From Paenibacillus nanensis (lineage in GTDB: Bacteria; Bacillota; Bacilli; Paenibacillales; Paenibacillaceae), in the NCBI RefSeq assembly GCF_003583765.1, contig NZ_QXQA01000013.1, forward strand, positions 1-64,000: DNA of 64,000 bases. The letters are read 5' to 3'. The first letter of the stretch is position 1; the number at the start of each line of letters is the position of its first letter. Below the pieces are notes generated by a model, which saw only the letters and a program-made list of their open reading frames with translations, searched no databases and was not told the DNA's origin. The position numbers and the translations under genes are program-made. Shown here in pieces: positions 8,634 through 17,415 of the stretch.

Positions 8634-9034
8634 ATCGCTCCGTCTCCTTGCTTATAATGTCTAACCATCGCTTCCTGGAACAGTTCCTTAAGCTCCTCCT
8701 CCGAGCATTGCATCCGTTTCCCCGCCGTAACCGCCTGGTCCAGCGCTTCGATAACCGAGGAAAGCCTATGCCGGTCCCTCTCCTGCTCGCCGACCTTCGC
8801 GACGTAAGTACCCGTTCCTTGCCTCGTTCGCAGCAAGCCCTCGTTTTCAAGGTCGCTGTATACGCGTTTTACGGTAATTACGCTGCATTTTACGGTTTGA
8901 GCCAGCTCGCGTATAGATGGAAGCAACGTGCCTTCCTCCAGTTGCCCGCTGACAATCAATGCTCTTAGCTGTACCTCGATCTGATGATAAAGCGGCTCTG
9001 CGCTTTGTTCATTGATCTGTATGGGCAGCCGCAT
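8630..9034 (-). CDS. GntR-family repressor, YtrA subfamily
   Basis: 134 residues, ATG after GAAGGAAGGTGAGGCG. A winged helix-turn-helix covers about residues 10-78 (EPLYHQIE, GTLLPSIRELA, ITVKRVYSDLENEGLL, GTGTYVA), followed by a short helical tail without a large effector domain, which is the YtrA type. It is the second gene of the operon. A 32-bp near-perfect palindrome lies on the promoter of the operon (9823-9854), so autorepression is likely. The inducer is unknown. Confidence 0.88.
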   Translation of the reverse strand: MRLPIQINEQSAEPLYHQIEVQLRALIVSGQLEEGTLLPSIRELAQTVKCSVITVKRVYSDLENEGLLRTRQGTGTYVAKVGEQERDRHRLSSVIEALDQAVTAGKRMQCSEEELKELFQEAMVRHYKQGDGAI

Positions 9035-9054
9035 CGCCTCACCTTCCTTCTAAT

Positions 9055-9780
9055 CTAGCTGGTAAAACTTCTTGTTCTCACTTTCTTCTCCATCAAAGGC
9101 GGCATGGCCGCAAAAGCCGCTATCGCAAGAGCGACGCCAATTAACGCCAGCCACCATCCGCCATCCTCGATGAATCTGTAGCTGGATAACACAAAGCTTG
9201 TTTTAAGCAAGAGGGTGGTTACAACCATAGCCGCTAACAGACCGACTGTTACAGCCGTACAAAACCAGAAGTACTTAATGCCCGAAACGCCGGTTTCGAA
9301 ATAAATAAAGATAACGCTTCCGGCCACGGCGTATCCTGCCCAAAAGATCGCAAAAGGAATAAAGGCGTAGGGCTCGATACTCGGGTTATTCGCATGGCCG
9401 ATAAAATAAAAGGCGATAAAAAATAGGATAAGTGCGGGTATCGCGTTCGACAGTAGCAGCAGCAGCCTTCCCCAAACAATTTGTCTGATGGGAATCGGCA
9501 TGACGCGCCAGCTTGCCAGCTTCTTTGTATTTGTGTCTGTTTTCCAGTAATATCCTTGCTGATTAGACATTAATCCTAAACAGGGGAGCAGAGATACCGT
9601 AATAAAATCCACGGACCAGAACACGATCCTGATATCATCCTCCCCTTTTAACGCATCGGAAAACATCGGGACGATGAACAGAATCAAATATCCAATAAAA
9701 ACGATGGTGATCAGATGCTTCCATCTCGTTCTTCTTAACTCTTCCTTAGCCAGAAACCAGGCGCCTTGCCATGTCTTCAT
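9055..9780 (-). CDS. Integral membrane protein, ABC exporter permease component
   Basis: 241 residues from the ATG at 9780, which sits after GGAAGGAG. An in-frame ATG six codons upstream would place the Shine-Dalgarno inside the gene and is rejected. Six hydrophobic segments are visible. A Lys/Arg-rich N-terminus precedes the first. No named family is certain; position as first gene of a GntR-ATPase operon suggests it is the membrane partner of the YtrB-like ATPase. Confidence 0.65.
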   Translation of the reverse strand: MKTWQGAWFLAKEELRRTRWKHLITIVFIGYLILFIVPMFSDALKGEDDIRIVFWSVDFITVSLLPCLGLMSNQQGYYWKTDTNTKKLASWRVMPIPIRQIVWGRLLLLLSNAIPALILFFIAFYFIGHANNPSIEPYAFIPFAIFWAGYAVAGSVIFIYFETGVSGIKYFWFCTAVTVGLLAAMVVTTLLLKTSFVLSSYRFIEDGGWWLALIGVALAIAAFAAMPPLMEKKVRTRSFTS

Positions 9781-9822
9781 TCTTACGCTCCTTCCCATTT
9801 GCTGTGCTCACTGTGTCTGTTT

Positions 9823-9854
9823 ATATACTGTATATATCTATATACACAGTATAT
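9823..9854. promoter_or_regulatory. 32-bp palindromic operator, probable GntR/YtrA-type site
   Basis: Arms ATATACTGTATATAT (9823-9837) and its complement at 9840-9854 match at 14 of 15 pairs around a 2-bp centre. The right arm contains the -10 of the operon promoter, so binding would block RNA polymerase. Confidence 0.7.
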
Positions 9855-9876
9855 GCATACTTTCATTCCTTGTCAA
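9848..9876 (-). promoter_or_regulatory. Sigma-A promoter of the GntR-ABC operon
   Basis: On the minus strand: -35 TTGACA (9876-9871), 17-bp spacer, -10 TATACT (9853-9848). The predicted start is about 60 bases before the first ATG at 9780. Confidence 0.8.
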
Positions 9877-9896
9877 CATTCTCCATTCCTTTTTCG

Positions 9897-9930
9897 CAAA
9901 AAAATAAGCCGTTCTCTAAGAGAACGGCTT
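9897..9930 (-). terminator. Terminator of the cta operon (after ctaM)
   Basis: Arms AAGCCGTTCTC and GAGAACGGCTT (9906-9930) with a 3-base loop; on the minus strand a T-rich run (ATTTTTTT) follows. Fourteen bases past the ctaM stop. Confidence 0.88.
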
Positions 9931-9943
9931 AACTTACAAATCG

Positions 9944-10405
9944 TTAACCGAAAATCGCTTCGAACAACGGTTTGGCGTCAGCAGCTGGATATAGAACATA
10001 TAGAATCGAATAAACCGCTACGCCAGTGATGGCTGTACAAAACCAAATGACCGAGGTTACTCTTCCAAGCTTCCGATGCTTGGCGAACTTCTTCCTGAAG
10101 CCGAGAACAATCGTCGTAATCCCGAACACCGCGGCAACGGTGGCCATCACGATATGGAATAGAAGGAAGGCCAAATAATAAGGCTTTAGGCCGTCCGGTC
10201 CATTATATGGCGTGCTGCCGATTACCAGCGTTCTTGTCGCGTAAATGATAAAAAATAAAATTGCCGCAATTGCGCCTGCTATCATCATCTTCTGATGCTG
10301 CTCCAGCTTTCGCTGGATGGCCAGCCTCCAACCGATCGCAACCAGAATGGCGCTTAATGCGATAAAGAAGGTGCTAATCGTCGGCAATATAATGTTCAAG
10401 TCCAT
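9944..10405 (-). CDS. ctaM: DUF420 membrane protein, cytochrome aa3 oxidase maturation factor CtaM (YozB)
   Basis: 153 residues from the ATG at 10405, seven bases or fewer after GGAGAGGA. Five hydrophobic segments with conserved histidines in loops (EQHQKM, AFLLFHIVMA, AKHRKLGR), the DUF420 pattern. CtaM is needed for activity of heme A oxidase in B. subtilis and S. aureus. Last gene of the oxidase operon, 23 bp after ctaG, which supports the role. Confidence 0.85.
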   Translation of the reverse strand: MDLNIILPTISTFFIALSAILVAIGWRLAIQRKLEQHQKMMIAGAIAAILFFIIYATRTLVIGSTPYNGPDGLKPYYLAFLLFHIVMATVAAVFGITTIVLGFRKKFAKHRKLGRVTSVIWFCTAITGVAVYSILYVLYPAADAKPLFEAIFG

Positions 10406-10428
10406 GTTAATCCTCTCCGGCATTCAAT

Positions 10429-11322
10429 TTAAGCGGTCTCTGGATTCGGCAATTCGTCATCAGCATGCTCGCGCTTGAACCATTGCTTGAAGATGTACGC
10501 CAATATGATGCCATACATGAGCTCTTGCACAAGCTTCATTACAATCCCGCCAAGCTGCTGGTCATCCGCTGTGCCCAGCATATTAAAAAACTCCGGTCCG
10601 CCGAACTGACCGATCAAGTAGCTGGTATCCCCCGACATGCAATATCCCATTGCAGTCGCCCAAACCTCTGGATCGTTATACGTTGCGTACATGCCGCCGT
10701 CCGAGAAAATAATGAGCGCGCAGGCAGGCGTCAATAACACGCCGTTGGCAAATACATACGCCATTCTTTTCACGTCGGTCAGCTTGCTCCACTCCGGCAC
10801 GGGACATGCGATCTGCCACCACATCATGAATGCAGTAATAAACAGAACGACATAATAAAGACGATGCACGGTGAAATTCGTCATCACGTAGTCATGCACC
10901 ATCGGCACATGATAGATCGAGAATAACATATTGAACAACACTAGAGTCATGATTGGATGCATGAGAATTCGAAGCTTTCTCCAAAAGCCGGCCGAAAACG
11001 CCGCACGCCATAAAAATGCCGGTATCCCCAGTAAAATCATCGGTGGAACAATCAAATACGAGATCGACATATTCACCATATGGAACGTGAACATCAGATG
11101 TCCTAGAAGATTCAGAGGACCGCCGTGGCACAAATAAACGAGAAGAATTCCCCCGACAAAGAGCGTCTTCTGCATCCCTGTTGCCGCTTCCGCTTCGGGA
11201 TGGCGCTTCTCTCTCCAAGGTCCAATCATATAGAAATAGAGGATGATAAGCCCGATCATCGCAAAGAAAAACATAGGCGACCACAACTCAGCAAAGGAGA
11301 AATATTTGTTCAAGTCTAGCAT
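10429..11322 (-). CDS. ctaG: Cytochrome c oxidase assembly factor CtaG
   Basis: 297 residues, ATG after GAAAGGAGCTTCACA. Seven or so hydrophobic segments with the caa3_CtaG family signature: LCHGGPLNLLGHLMFTFHMV and, further on, a histidine-methionine rich stretch. It acts in the membrane in formation of the CuB centre of caa3 oxidase. It lies 86 bp after ctaF in the operon order C-D-E-F-G, as in B. subtilis. Confidence 0.92.
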   Translation of the reverse strand: MLDLNKYFSFAELWSPMFFFAMIGLIILYFYMIGPWREKRHPEAEAATGMQKTLFVGGILLVYLCHGGPLNLLGHLMFTFHMVNMSISYLIVPPMILLGIPAFLWRAAFSAGFWRKLRILMHPIMTLVLFNMLFSIYHVPMVHDYVMTNFTVHRLYYVVLFITAFMMWWQIACPVPEWSKLTDVKRMAYVFANGVLLTPACALIIFSDGGMYATYNDPEVWATAMGYCMSGDTSYLIGQFGGPEFFNMLGTADDQQLGGIVMKLVQELMYGIILAYIFKQWFKREHADDELPNPETA

Positions 11323-11408
11323 TGTGAAGCTCCTTTCTCATGCATTCCACTTCAGACATGACTATGAAAGAAGAGGGACCCGAGAACCGGGACCCTCCTC
11401 CGCCAGCT

Positions 11409-11726
11409 TTACCACCAAACCCAATATTCGGCCATGATGACAGCGGTGAAAACGACAAACACGCCGGATAGTATTCCAATTAGCGCGAAAGTGTGACCGC
11501 GGTCTTTCATATGCATCCAGAATGCCATCTGTACGAATACTTGCAGAATGGCTGTACCGACCAAAATGATGTAGATAAAGTCTTTGTTAATCTCGCCGCT
11601 TATGACTGTCGCGAATGCGATGAATGTCAACAGGATCGAAAAAATAAACGCGACAATGTGTTTTTTTGGACCTTCAACCTTATGACGCTTGGTGTTTTGC
11701 TCTGTGGCGGAATGATTGCTTGCCAT
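11409..11726 (-). CDS. ctaF: Cytochrome c oxidase subunit IV
   Basis: 105 residues with three hydrophobic helices after a 25-residue basic, polar N-terminus (HSATEQNTKRHKVEGPKKH). The sequence FVQMAFWMHMKDRG is typical of bacterial subunit IV (COX4_pro_2). Four bp or less separate it from the ctaE stop at 11730, so it is translated from the same message. Confidence 0.9.
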   Translation of the reverse strand: MASNHSATEQNTKRHKVEGPKKHIVAFIFSILLTFIAFATVISGEINKDFIYIILVGTAILQVFVQMAFWMHMKDRGHTFALIGILSGVFVVFTAVIMAEYWVWW

Positions 11727-11729
11727 TCG

Positions 11730-12347
11730 TTAAACCACCTTTCCCATCAGGTATACAACCGTGAAGATGAATACCCAAACAACGTCGATAAAGTGCCAGT
11801 ACATACCGGCTACATAGGTTTTCGGTGCCGTTACGACCGTCAACCCTTTGCGAGCCAGCTGAATAATCAGCAGCGTAATCCACAGGATACCGAACAAGAC
11901 GTGCGCACCGTGGAAGCCGACCAGCGTATAGAAGGAGGAGCTGAACGCGCTTGTCGTAAAGCCGTGTCCTTCATGAACGTAATGGTAAAATTCGTAAATC
12001 TCGAGTCCCAAAAAGCATGCGCCAAGAACGACTGTTACAATCAACCAGTTGATTAAGGCCTTAACCTTATGCTGATGCATCGCTTGAATCGCGAATACGC
12101 TCGTCAAGCTTGATGTCAGCAGGATCGCGGTTGCTGCTGCAACCAGCTTCAAGTCAAACAAATGATCCGGTGTTGGACCGTCAAGCACTTGATCGCGGAG
12201 GGCCAGGAACGCCGCGAACAGCGTTCCGAACAATACCGTCTCGCCGCCAAGGAACAACCAGAAGCCTAATACTTTATTGCGTCCCTCAAGGGTTGCCTTC
12301 TCCGGCTCATGAGGCAACCCACCTTCTACATGCGTATGCGCGCTCAT
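11730..12347 (-). CDS. ctaE: Cytochrome c oxidase subunit III
   Basis: 205 residues, five membrane helices. Landmark motifs: GFWLFLGGETVLFGTLFAAF near residue 28 and GFHGAHVLFGILW near residue 143, then MYWHFIDVVWVFIF at the end. Its start overlaps the ctaD stop (12344-12347, ATGA), so the two are coupled. Subunit III supports stable proton pumping by the oxidase core. Confidence 0.95.
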   Translation of the reverse strand: MSAHTHVEGGLPHEPEKATLEGRNKVLGFWLFLGGETVLFGTLFAAFLALRDQVLDGPTPDHLFDLKLVAAATAILLTSSLTSVFAIQAMHQHKVKALINWLIVTVVLGACFLGLEIYEFYHYVHEGHGFTTSAFSSSFYTLVGFHGAHVLFGILWITLLIIQLARKGLTVVTAPKTYVAGMYWHFIDVVWVFIFTVVYLMGKVV

Positions 12348-14245
12348 GCTTTACCCCCTAGATCCTTCAAAATTTCTTCCTCTTCGATATGGAAGCCATG
12401 ATCATCGATTACGGAACGGAGAAGCATACAGATCAAGACGATCGCCAATCCGAAGATACCAAGCGCGTGGCCGTTCGTTAGATCCGTGCCTAAGAAATGT
12501 CCCCAATCCGGCGCGTACATAAAGCCGAAGCCTGCAATGAAGAAGCCAAGACCCATAAAGAACGGCAGAATCGATGGAGAAGGCATATGAATCGGACCAA
12601 TCGGTTCTGCTGGCGTCATGCCGCTGTGGCCGTCCATCTTCTCTTTCCAATAAGCGTCATAACCGCGCACAAGCGGCGTTTGGGCAAAGTTGTATTCCGG
12701 CGGCGGAGATGGGATCGTCCACTCCAGCGTACGGCCGTCTTCCCAAGGATCGTTCGCTGCATTTTTCGGTTTAACTGCCGTAACCACAACGTTGATAATA
12801 AAGAAGATTGTACCAAAGCCCATCAAGAAAGCGCCGATCGTACTAATCATGTTCATTTCATTAAAGCCCATGCCGTCCAGGTACTGCCAAATACGGCGCG
12901 GCATACCCATCAGACCAAGGAAATGCTGTACAAAGAACGTCAGGTGGAAGCCGATAAAGAATGTCCAGAACGTCAGCTTGCCAAGTCCTTCGTTAAGCGT
13001 GCGCCCGAACATCTTCGGCCACCAGTAATGCAAGCCGGCGAAAATACCCAAAATCAAGCCGCCTACGATTACGTAGTGGAAATGCGCGACAACGAAGTAA
13101 GAGTCGTGATATTGGAAGTCAGCCGGCGCTGCAGCCAGCATAACGCCCGTTACGCCGCCCATTACGAAGGTTGGGATGAAACCAACCGCGAACAGGTTAG
13201 CAGCTGTAAATTTAATCGAGCCGCCCCACATCGTGAAGAGCCAGTTAAAGATCTTAATACCTGTCGGTACAGCGATAAGCATCGTCGCGATGGAGAACAG
13301 CGCGTTCGCTACCGGTCCAAGACCTGCTGTGAACATGTGATGCGCCCAAACCATGAAGCCCAAGAAGCCGATCAGAATGGTTGCGAACACCATGGAGCTG
13401 TAACCGAACAAGCGCTTCCGCGAGAACGTACTGATAACTTCTGAAATAACGCCGAATGCCGGCAGGATAAGAATATAAACCTCAGGATGCCCGAAAATCC
13501 AGAAGATATGCTCCCACAGAACCGCGTTACCGCCAGCCGCAGGATCAAAGAAGTTGGCATCGAACAACCGGTCGAACATCAGCGCCGCAAGTCCGACTGT
13601 CAGAGCAGGGAATGCGAACAGGATAAGAGCAGACGTAATGAACGCCGTCCATGTGAACAGCGGCATACGCATAAATGTCATGCCCGGCGCTCTCATGTTG
13701 ATAATCGTAACGAGGAAGTTGATACCCCCGATTAGAGTACCGATACCCGCTATCTGGAGACCTAGCACATAATAGTCCATCCCATGATCGTCGCTGTAAG
13801 TCGTTCCGGCAAGCGGAGCATAGGATGTCCAGCCTGCGTCAGGAACATCGCCGATAATCCAGCTGACGTTGAGCAGCAGTCCGCCGAACAGGAATGTCCA
13901 GAAGCCAAGAGAGTTGACGAACGGGAACGCGACGTCGCGCGCGCCGATCTGAAGCGGTACAACCGCATTCATTAAGGCAAATAACAATGGCATCGCTGCC
14001 AAGAAGATCATCGTTGTTCCGTGCATCGTAAGCAGTTCATTATATGTATCTGCTCCAACGAAATCATTTTGCGGCTTCCAGAGCTGTACGCGGATCAGTA
14101 TCGCTTCCAAGCCGCCTACCAGGAAGAAGAATCCTCCCGCAATCAAATACAATATACCGATTTTTTTATGGTCAACCGTTGTCAGCCAGTCCATTATGCC
14201 GCTGTAACGTTTGACCGCATGCCCGTGTGCGTGTGCATGAGCCAA
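12344..14245 (-). CDS. ctaD: Cytochrome c oxidase subunit I (caa3 type)
   Basis: 633 residues from a TTG at 14245, eight bases after GAAGGAGGT. No ATG is found until residue 18, inside the conserved start, so the TTG is the best choice. Heme and copper ligands are visible: MHGTTM (heme a), the GHPEVYILILP loop (CuB His cross-linked Tyr), WAHHMF (CuB His pair), and HFHYVIVGG (heme a and a3). Unusual His-rich N-terminus AHAHAHGHAVK. It is the catalytic oxygen-reducing, proton-pumping subunit in the plasma membrane. Confidence 0.95.
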   Translation of the reverse strand: MAHAHAHGHAVKRYSGIMDWLTTVDHKKIGILYLIAGGFFFLVGGLEAILIRVQLWKPQNDFVGADTYNELLTMHGTTMIFLAAMPLLFALMNAVVPLQIGARDVAFPFVNSLGFWTFLFGGLLLNVSWIIGDVPDAGWTSYAPLAGTTYSDDHGMDYYVLGLQIAGIGTLIGGINFLVTIINMRAPGMTFMRMPLFTWTAFITSALILFAFPALTVGLAALMFDRLFDANFFDPAAGGNAVLWEHIFWIFGHPEVYILILPAFGVISEVISTFSRKRLFGYSSMVFATILIGFLGFMVWAHHMFTAGLGPVANALFSIATMLIAVPTGIKIFNWLFTMWGGSIKFTAANLFAVGFIPTFVMGGVTGVMLAAAPADFQYHDSYFVVAHFHYVIVGGLILGIFAGLHYWWPKMFGRTLNEGLGKLTFWTFFIGFHLTFFVQHFLGLMGMPRRIWQYLDGMGFNEMNMISTIGAFLMGFGTIFFIINVVVTAVKPKNAANDPWEDGRTLEWTIPSPPPEYNFAQTPLVRGYDAYWKEKMDGHSGMTPAEPIGPIHMPSPSILPFFMGLGFFIAGFGFMYAPDWGHFLGTDLTNGHALGIFGLAIVLICMLLRSVIDDHGFHIEEEEILKDLGGKA

Positions 14246-14278
14246 GGTAGGTACCTCCTTCAATCACTGATGATCGTA

Positions 14279-15334
14279 TTATTGTTCGTAGTCAAGCGTT
14301 AGCTCGGAAAGATACTGCGCAATACCTTCAAGCTCTTTTTCTGTCAGGTCCACCGTTGGCATCATATTGCCTGGCTTCACTTCTTGCGGATCTTTAATCC
14401 ACTTGTAGAGGTTGTTGTATACGGTATCTTCATTGGCATACTTCTTATCATCAGCTTCCACATTGACCAAGATGCCGCCTACGCTCTCACGGCTGCCGAT
14501 ACCTGTCAAGTTCGGGAATGCCGGGCCGCCCAAATCGCCTACAGCATGGCAAGTCAAGCATTTGCTTTCGAAAGCAGCCGCTACTTCAGGATCGCTTGGA
14601 AGCGCTACAGGCTCTTGAATCGCCGCAGCCCAGCGATCGAACGAAGCCGGATCAACCGCTTTTACTTTAAAGTCCATCAAGCCGTGCGAAGGTCCGCATA
14701 ACTCGGCGCACTTGCCTAAGAATACGCCTTCTTTCGGCGACGAGAAGTACATATGGTTCGTGTTGCCGCCTGGATTCGTATCGATCTTACCAGCCAGGGA
14801 CGGAATCCAGAAGGAGTGAAGCACGTCCGCCGTCTTCGCTTCAACTGCAATCGTCTTTCCGGTTGGAATAACCAGCTCTTGGGCTGTCTTAATGCCTAGC
14901 TCCGGATATTCGAATTCCCACCAATACTGATGAGAAGTCACGATTACTTTAACGGCTTCAGGATCATTGCTGTAATCCTTCGACAGGTTGAATACCGATT
15001 GCACCGTCGGCACGCCAAGAATAATAAGCAGGATTATCGGAATAACGGTCCAAATAACCTCCAGCTTATGGTTACCTTCCACTTGCTTTGGAATCGTCTT
15101 GTCTCCAGAACGTCTGCGGAAACGAATAATTACATACAAAGAAATTGCAAATACGACAACAATTACGAGCGACATGATCATTATTGCCGTCTTCATCAGC
15201 CCGAATTGCTCTTCCGCTACTGGTCCCTGGGGATTCAGCGTAGACAGGTCTTCCCGTCCGCAAGCGGCCAGCACTAATACCATGAAGGCCATTAGCGGCG
15301 CAAGCCGTTTCATAAATTGCCACCGATTCATCAT
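14279..15334 (-). CDS. ctaC: Cytochrome c oxidase subunit II with fused cytochrome c domain
   Basis: 351 residues; ATG-ATG at the start, either possible. Residues 1-25 form a lipoprotein signal with LAAC lipobox. Two transmembrane helices follow, then the CuA domain with HSFWIP and CAELCGPSHGLM ligands, and a C-terminal cytochrome c with CLTCH heme motif and a downstream GNMMP methionine ligand. The fused cytochrome makes this a caa3 enzyme. First gene of the operon, 115 bp after a good sigma-A promoter. Confidence 0.95.
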   Translation of the reverse strand: MMNRWQFMKRLAPLMAFMVLVLAACGREDLSTLNPQGPVAEEQFGLMKTAIMIMSLVIVVVFAISLYVIIRFRRRSGDKTIPKQVEGNHKLEVIWTVIPIILLIILGVPTVQSVFNLSKDYSNDPEAVKVIVTSHQYWWEFEYPELGIKTAQELVIPTGKTIAVEAKTADVLHSFWIPSLAGKIDTNPGGNTNHMYFSSPKEGVFLGKCAELCGPSHGLMDFKVKAVDPASFDRWAAAIQEPVALPSDPEVAAAFESKCLTCHAVGDLGGPAFPNLTGIGSRESVGGILVNVEADDKKYANEDTVYNNLYKWIKDPQEVKPGNMMPTVDLTEKELEGIAQYLSELTLDYEQ

Positions 15335-15716
15335 TAATCAACCCCACTTTTGACGTTTTCGCAGCTGCCTAATTTCACGTGGCAAGCGGCTTTGCTGCGT
15401 GTTTTCACAGATGTTATGACAACTCCTGTAACTTAAATCACTTTATTAAATATAAAGTTGGGAACCCTATTTGTCAATGTTCCACAGAGAGTTCACAAAT
15501 TGTTCTCAAAGCTGTCAAAAACGCATAAGATCGCCGTTTTTCAGCTCTTGCATCTTGTCGAATGAACCCCTTTTCGGAGGCTCCGTCAGGAGTGTTCTCC
15601 CTTTCATTGTGCACCAAACCCATGGTCGATTATGTATACCCGCAAAACGTATATTTCCTCTTCCGTAATCAACACTAAGAGCACGACATTATCATGAAAT
15701 TGGAGGTCTGCTGTTT
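15335..15716. other. 382-bp divergent intergenic region
   Basis: Holds the cta promoter (15449-15477) and the ribosome binding site of the plus-strand lipoprotein gene (TTGGAGGT near 15702). No convincing promoter for the lipoprotein gene was found by eye, which fits a sporulation sigma factor whose boxes are hard to call. No ORF or strong hairpin seen in 15480-15690. Confidence 0.6.
15449..15477 (-). promoter_or_regulatory. Sigma-A promoter of the cta operon
   Basis: Minus strand: TTGACA (15477-15472), 17-bp spacer, TATATT (15454-15449). The only strong promoter seen between ctaC and the divergent lipoprotein gene. The leader to ctaC would be about 105 bases; I see no clear regulatory element in it. 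Confidence 0.8.
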
Positions 15717-16448
15717 ATGATCAGACGAATGGCCTTTATCCTGCTCTCCGCGGCGGCGATCAGCTTCATGACCGGATGCAACTACAAGCAGCTTGTCCGG
15801 CAGAGCGATTACGACTATGGAAGCCGGAGCGCGGACGATCCGAAAATGCTCGGACCCAAAGCTTACGGCACGCTCTCGAGCAATCCATACCACCACGACA
15901 ATGCCTTTTTCGAATACAGCTCTGTTCTTTCCAATAAAGTAAGCTCATTAAACGGCATTTCAACGGCAATCGTTATGCTGACGGACAAGAACGCTTATGC
16001 GGCAATTACGCTGGATTGGACCGCCGTCGGTACGAAAGGAAACACGGGCACCGATGAGCAGAATAACACCGGCACCAACTCGGGCACCTTTAACGCGGAT
16101 AACGGAAGTCCGTACAGCGACGGCAGGCTCCATGTCTCGCCTTACAATTCGTATTACACCGTAAACGATCATCATGAACTGTCGCATGAGCTGAAACAGA
16201 CAATCGCTTCCGTGATCCGTGAATATGTGCCGAACGTTCAGGAAGTGCACATATCGGCCAATATGGAATTTGTAAACTATTTTACGGAGTTCGCGAAGGA
16301 AGCCTGGGGCGGACGCTCTCTCACTCCATGGATTGACCAGTTCAATACCGTTGTTAAATATCATTTCGACGGGGGGACGGTCATGCCCGAACCCATTACG
16401 CAGCGCGGCCCGCAAAATGTTCCTACCGACTGGCAAAGACGCCGCTAA
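15717..16448 (+). CDS. YhcN/YlaJ-family spore lipoprotein
   Basis: 243 residues, ATG after TTGGAGGTCTG. Lipoprotein signal ending SFMTGC at residue 21. The core (about residues 65-210) has SSLNGISTAIVMLTDKNAYAAI, then a low-complexity Gly/Thr/Asn insert, then LKQTIASVIREYVPNVQEVHIS and EFVNYFTEFA, the pattern of the spore YhcN/YlaJ family. Members are found in the inner spore membrane and affect germination or outgrowth. The polar insert is longer than usual. Confidence 0.85.
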   Translation: MIRRMAFILLSAAAISFMTGCNYKQLVRQSDYDYGSRSADDPKMLGPKAYGTLSSNPYHHDNAFFEYSSVLSNKVSSLNGISTAIVMLTDKNAYAAITLDWTAVGTKGNTGTDEQNNTGTNSGTFNADNGSPYSDGRLHVSPYNSYYTVNDHHELSHELKQTIASVIREYVPNVQEVHISANMEFVNYFTEFAKEAWGGRSLTPWIDQFNTVVKYHFDGGTVMPEPITQRGPQNVPTDWQRRR

Positions 16449-16492
16449 AAAAATCGCTTCCTATATATATGCACCAAATGCAATGCATCAGA

Positions 16493-16519
16493 GAGGCGGG
16501 CAATTGGATAGCCCGCCTC
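16493..16519. terminator. GC-rich hairpin between convergent genes
   Basis: Perfect 9-bp arms GAGGCGGGC / GCCCGCCTC with a 9-base loop, lying between the convergent stops at 16448 and 16525. No T-run on either side, so termination strength is uncertain. Confidence 0.5.
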
Positions 16520-16524
16520 GGCAT

Positions 16525-17415
16525 TTACTCCGATTCGCGATGATTCATTGCCATTTCTTGTTTTAATCCCATAGCGTCTAGGCTTTGCTGCAGGTGAAAT
16601 TGGGCCGACTGATACATCTTACGGTCAGACTCGTTCCGGGCCATTAACTCCATGCGCCTGAATTCCTCTCGAAGCCCGCTGGTCAGCCTTTTGACCTTCT
16701 CCTTCGAATGAGACTGATGCTCCCCTGTTATACTCCGGCCGTCCATCGTGTGGATCATCATGCTGCCGTCATGGTTTAACTGCCATAATAAGACGTCCGC
16801 CTGTTTCAAATTATGACGTCTCAGCACATGCTTTAGCCATTCTTCATCATGCCCAGAAAGCGAAAGCTCGCTCTGAATGAGGTCGCCGTCCATGATGATC
16901 GTTCGAGGAGGATCGCTTTTGCTCATCGTCCAGCCCAGCATGTCCGGTGAAATCGGCTGATACTGCCTTTTTAATTGAACATTGAGCTCCCCGCTTGACT
17001 CCATGACCGCGAACTCCACGTCCGCTACGCGAAATACGTTTCTCTTCCGCAGCTGTTCCAGCAGCTCGTCAAGCGTTAGTCTTTCCTTGCGGAGCTTATC
17101 CTTTAACAATTGGCCGTCCTCAATCAGCACGGTTCCTTTGCCGTCGATTATATCCCGCGCCGTTTTGCTTTTCATCGTCAAGAGCTCGATCCCAACGGAA
17201 AAGCTGACCCACACAAACAGCGAAATGATGCCCAGATACCAGGTCTTTTCTAAATCGAGAGAGATATAAGCCGCTATATTGCCGATTGAAATGCCTGTCA
17301 CATATTCAAACAGCGACAACTGGGATATTTGTCTTTTCCCGAGCAGCTTTGTCATTAAAAACATAACGACGATTGCCGCCAGTGTTCGAATACTAATCTG
17401 CACCCATTCCGGCAC
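16525..17415 (-). CDS. DUF421-family membrane protein (YetF-like)
   Basis: 296 residues, GTG start after GGAGGGAGAAT. Three N-terminal membrane helices (about 7-25, 35-52, 58-78) contain the conserved LLGKRQISQLSLFEYVTGISIGN region of DUF421. Two soluble repeats follow: DGKGTVLIEDGQLL...ELLEQLRKRNVFRVADVEFAVMES and DGDLIQSELSLSGHDEEWL, both typical of YetF/YcaP proteins. A polar helical tail ends the protein. The exact function in Bacilli is not settled; several relatives are sporulation genes. Confidence 0.88.
   Translation of the reverse strand: MPEWVQISIRTLAAIVVMFLMTKLLGKRQISQLSLFEYVTGISIGNIAAYISLDLEKTWYLGIISLFVWVSFSVGIELLTMKSKTARDIIDGKGTVLIEDGQLLKDKLRKERLTLDELLEQLRKRNVFRVADVEFAVMESSGELNVQLKRQYQPISPDMLGWTMSKSDPPRTIIMDGDLIQSELSLSGHDEEWLKHVLRRHNLKQADVLLWQLNHDGSMMIHTMDGRSITGEHQSHSKEKVKRLTSGLREEFRRMELMARNESDRKMYQSAQFHLQQSLDAMGLKQEMAMNHRESE

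Noticed and set aside
12497..13444. 315-residue plus-strand frame opposite ctaD
   Set aside because: It is a shadow of the strongly conserved ctaD reading frame with no start signal.
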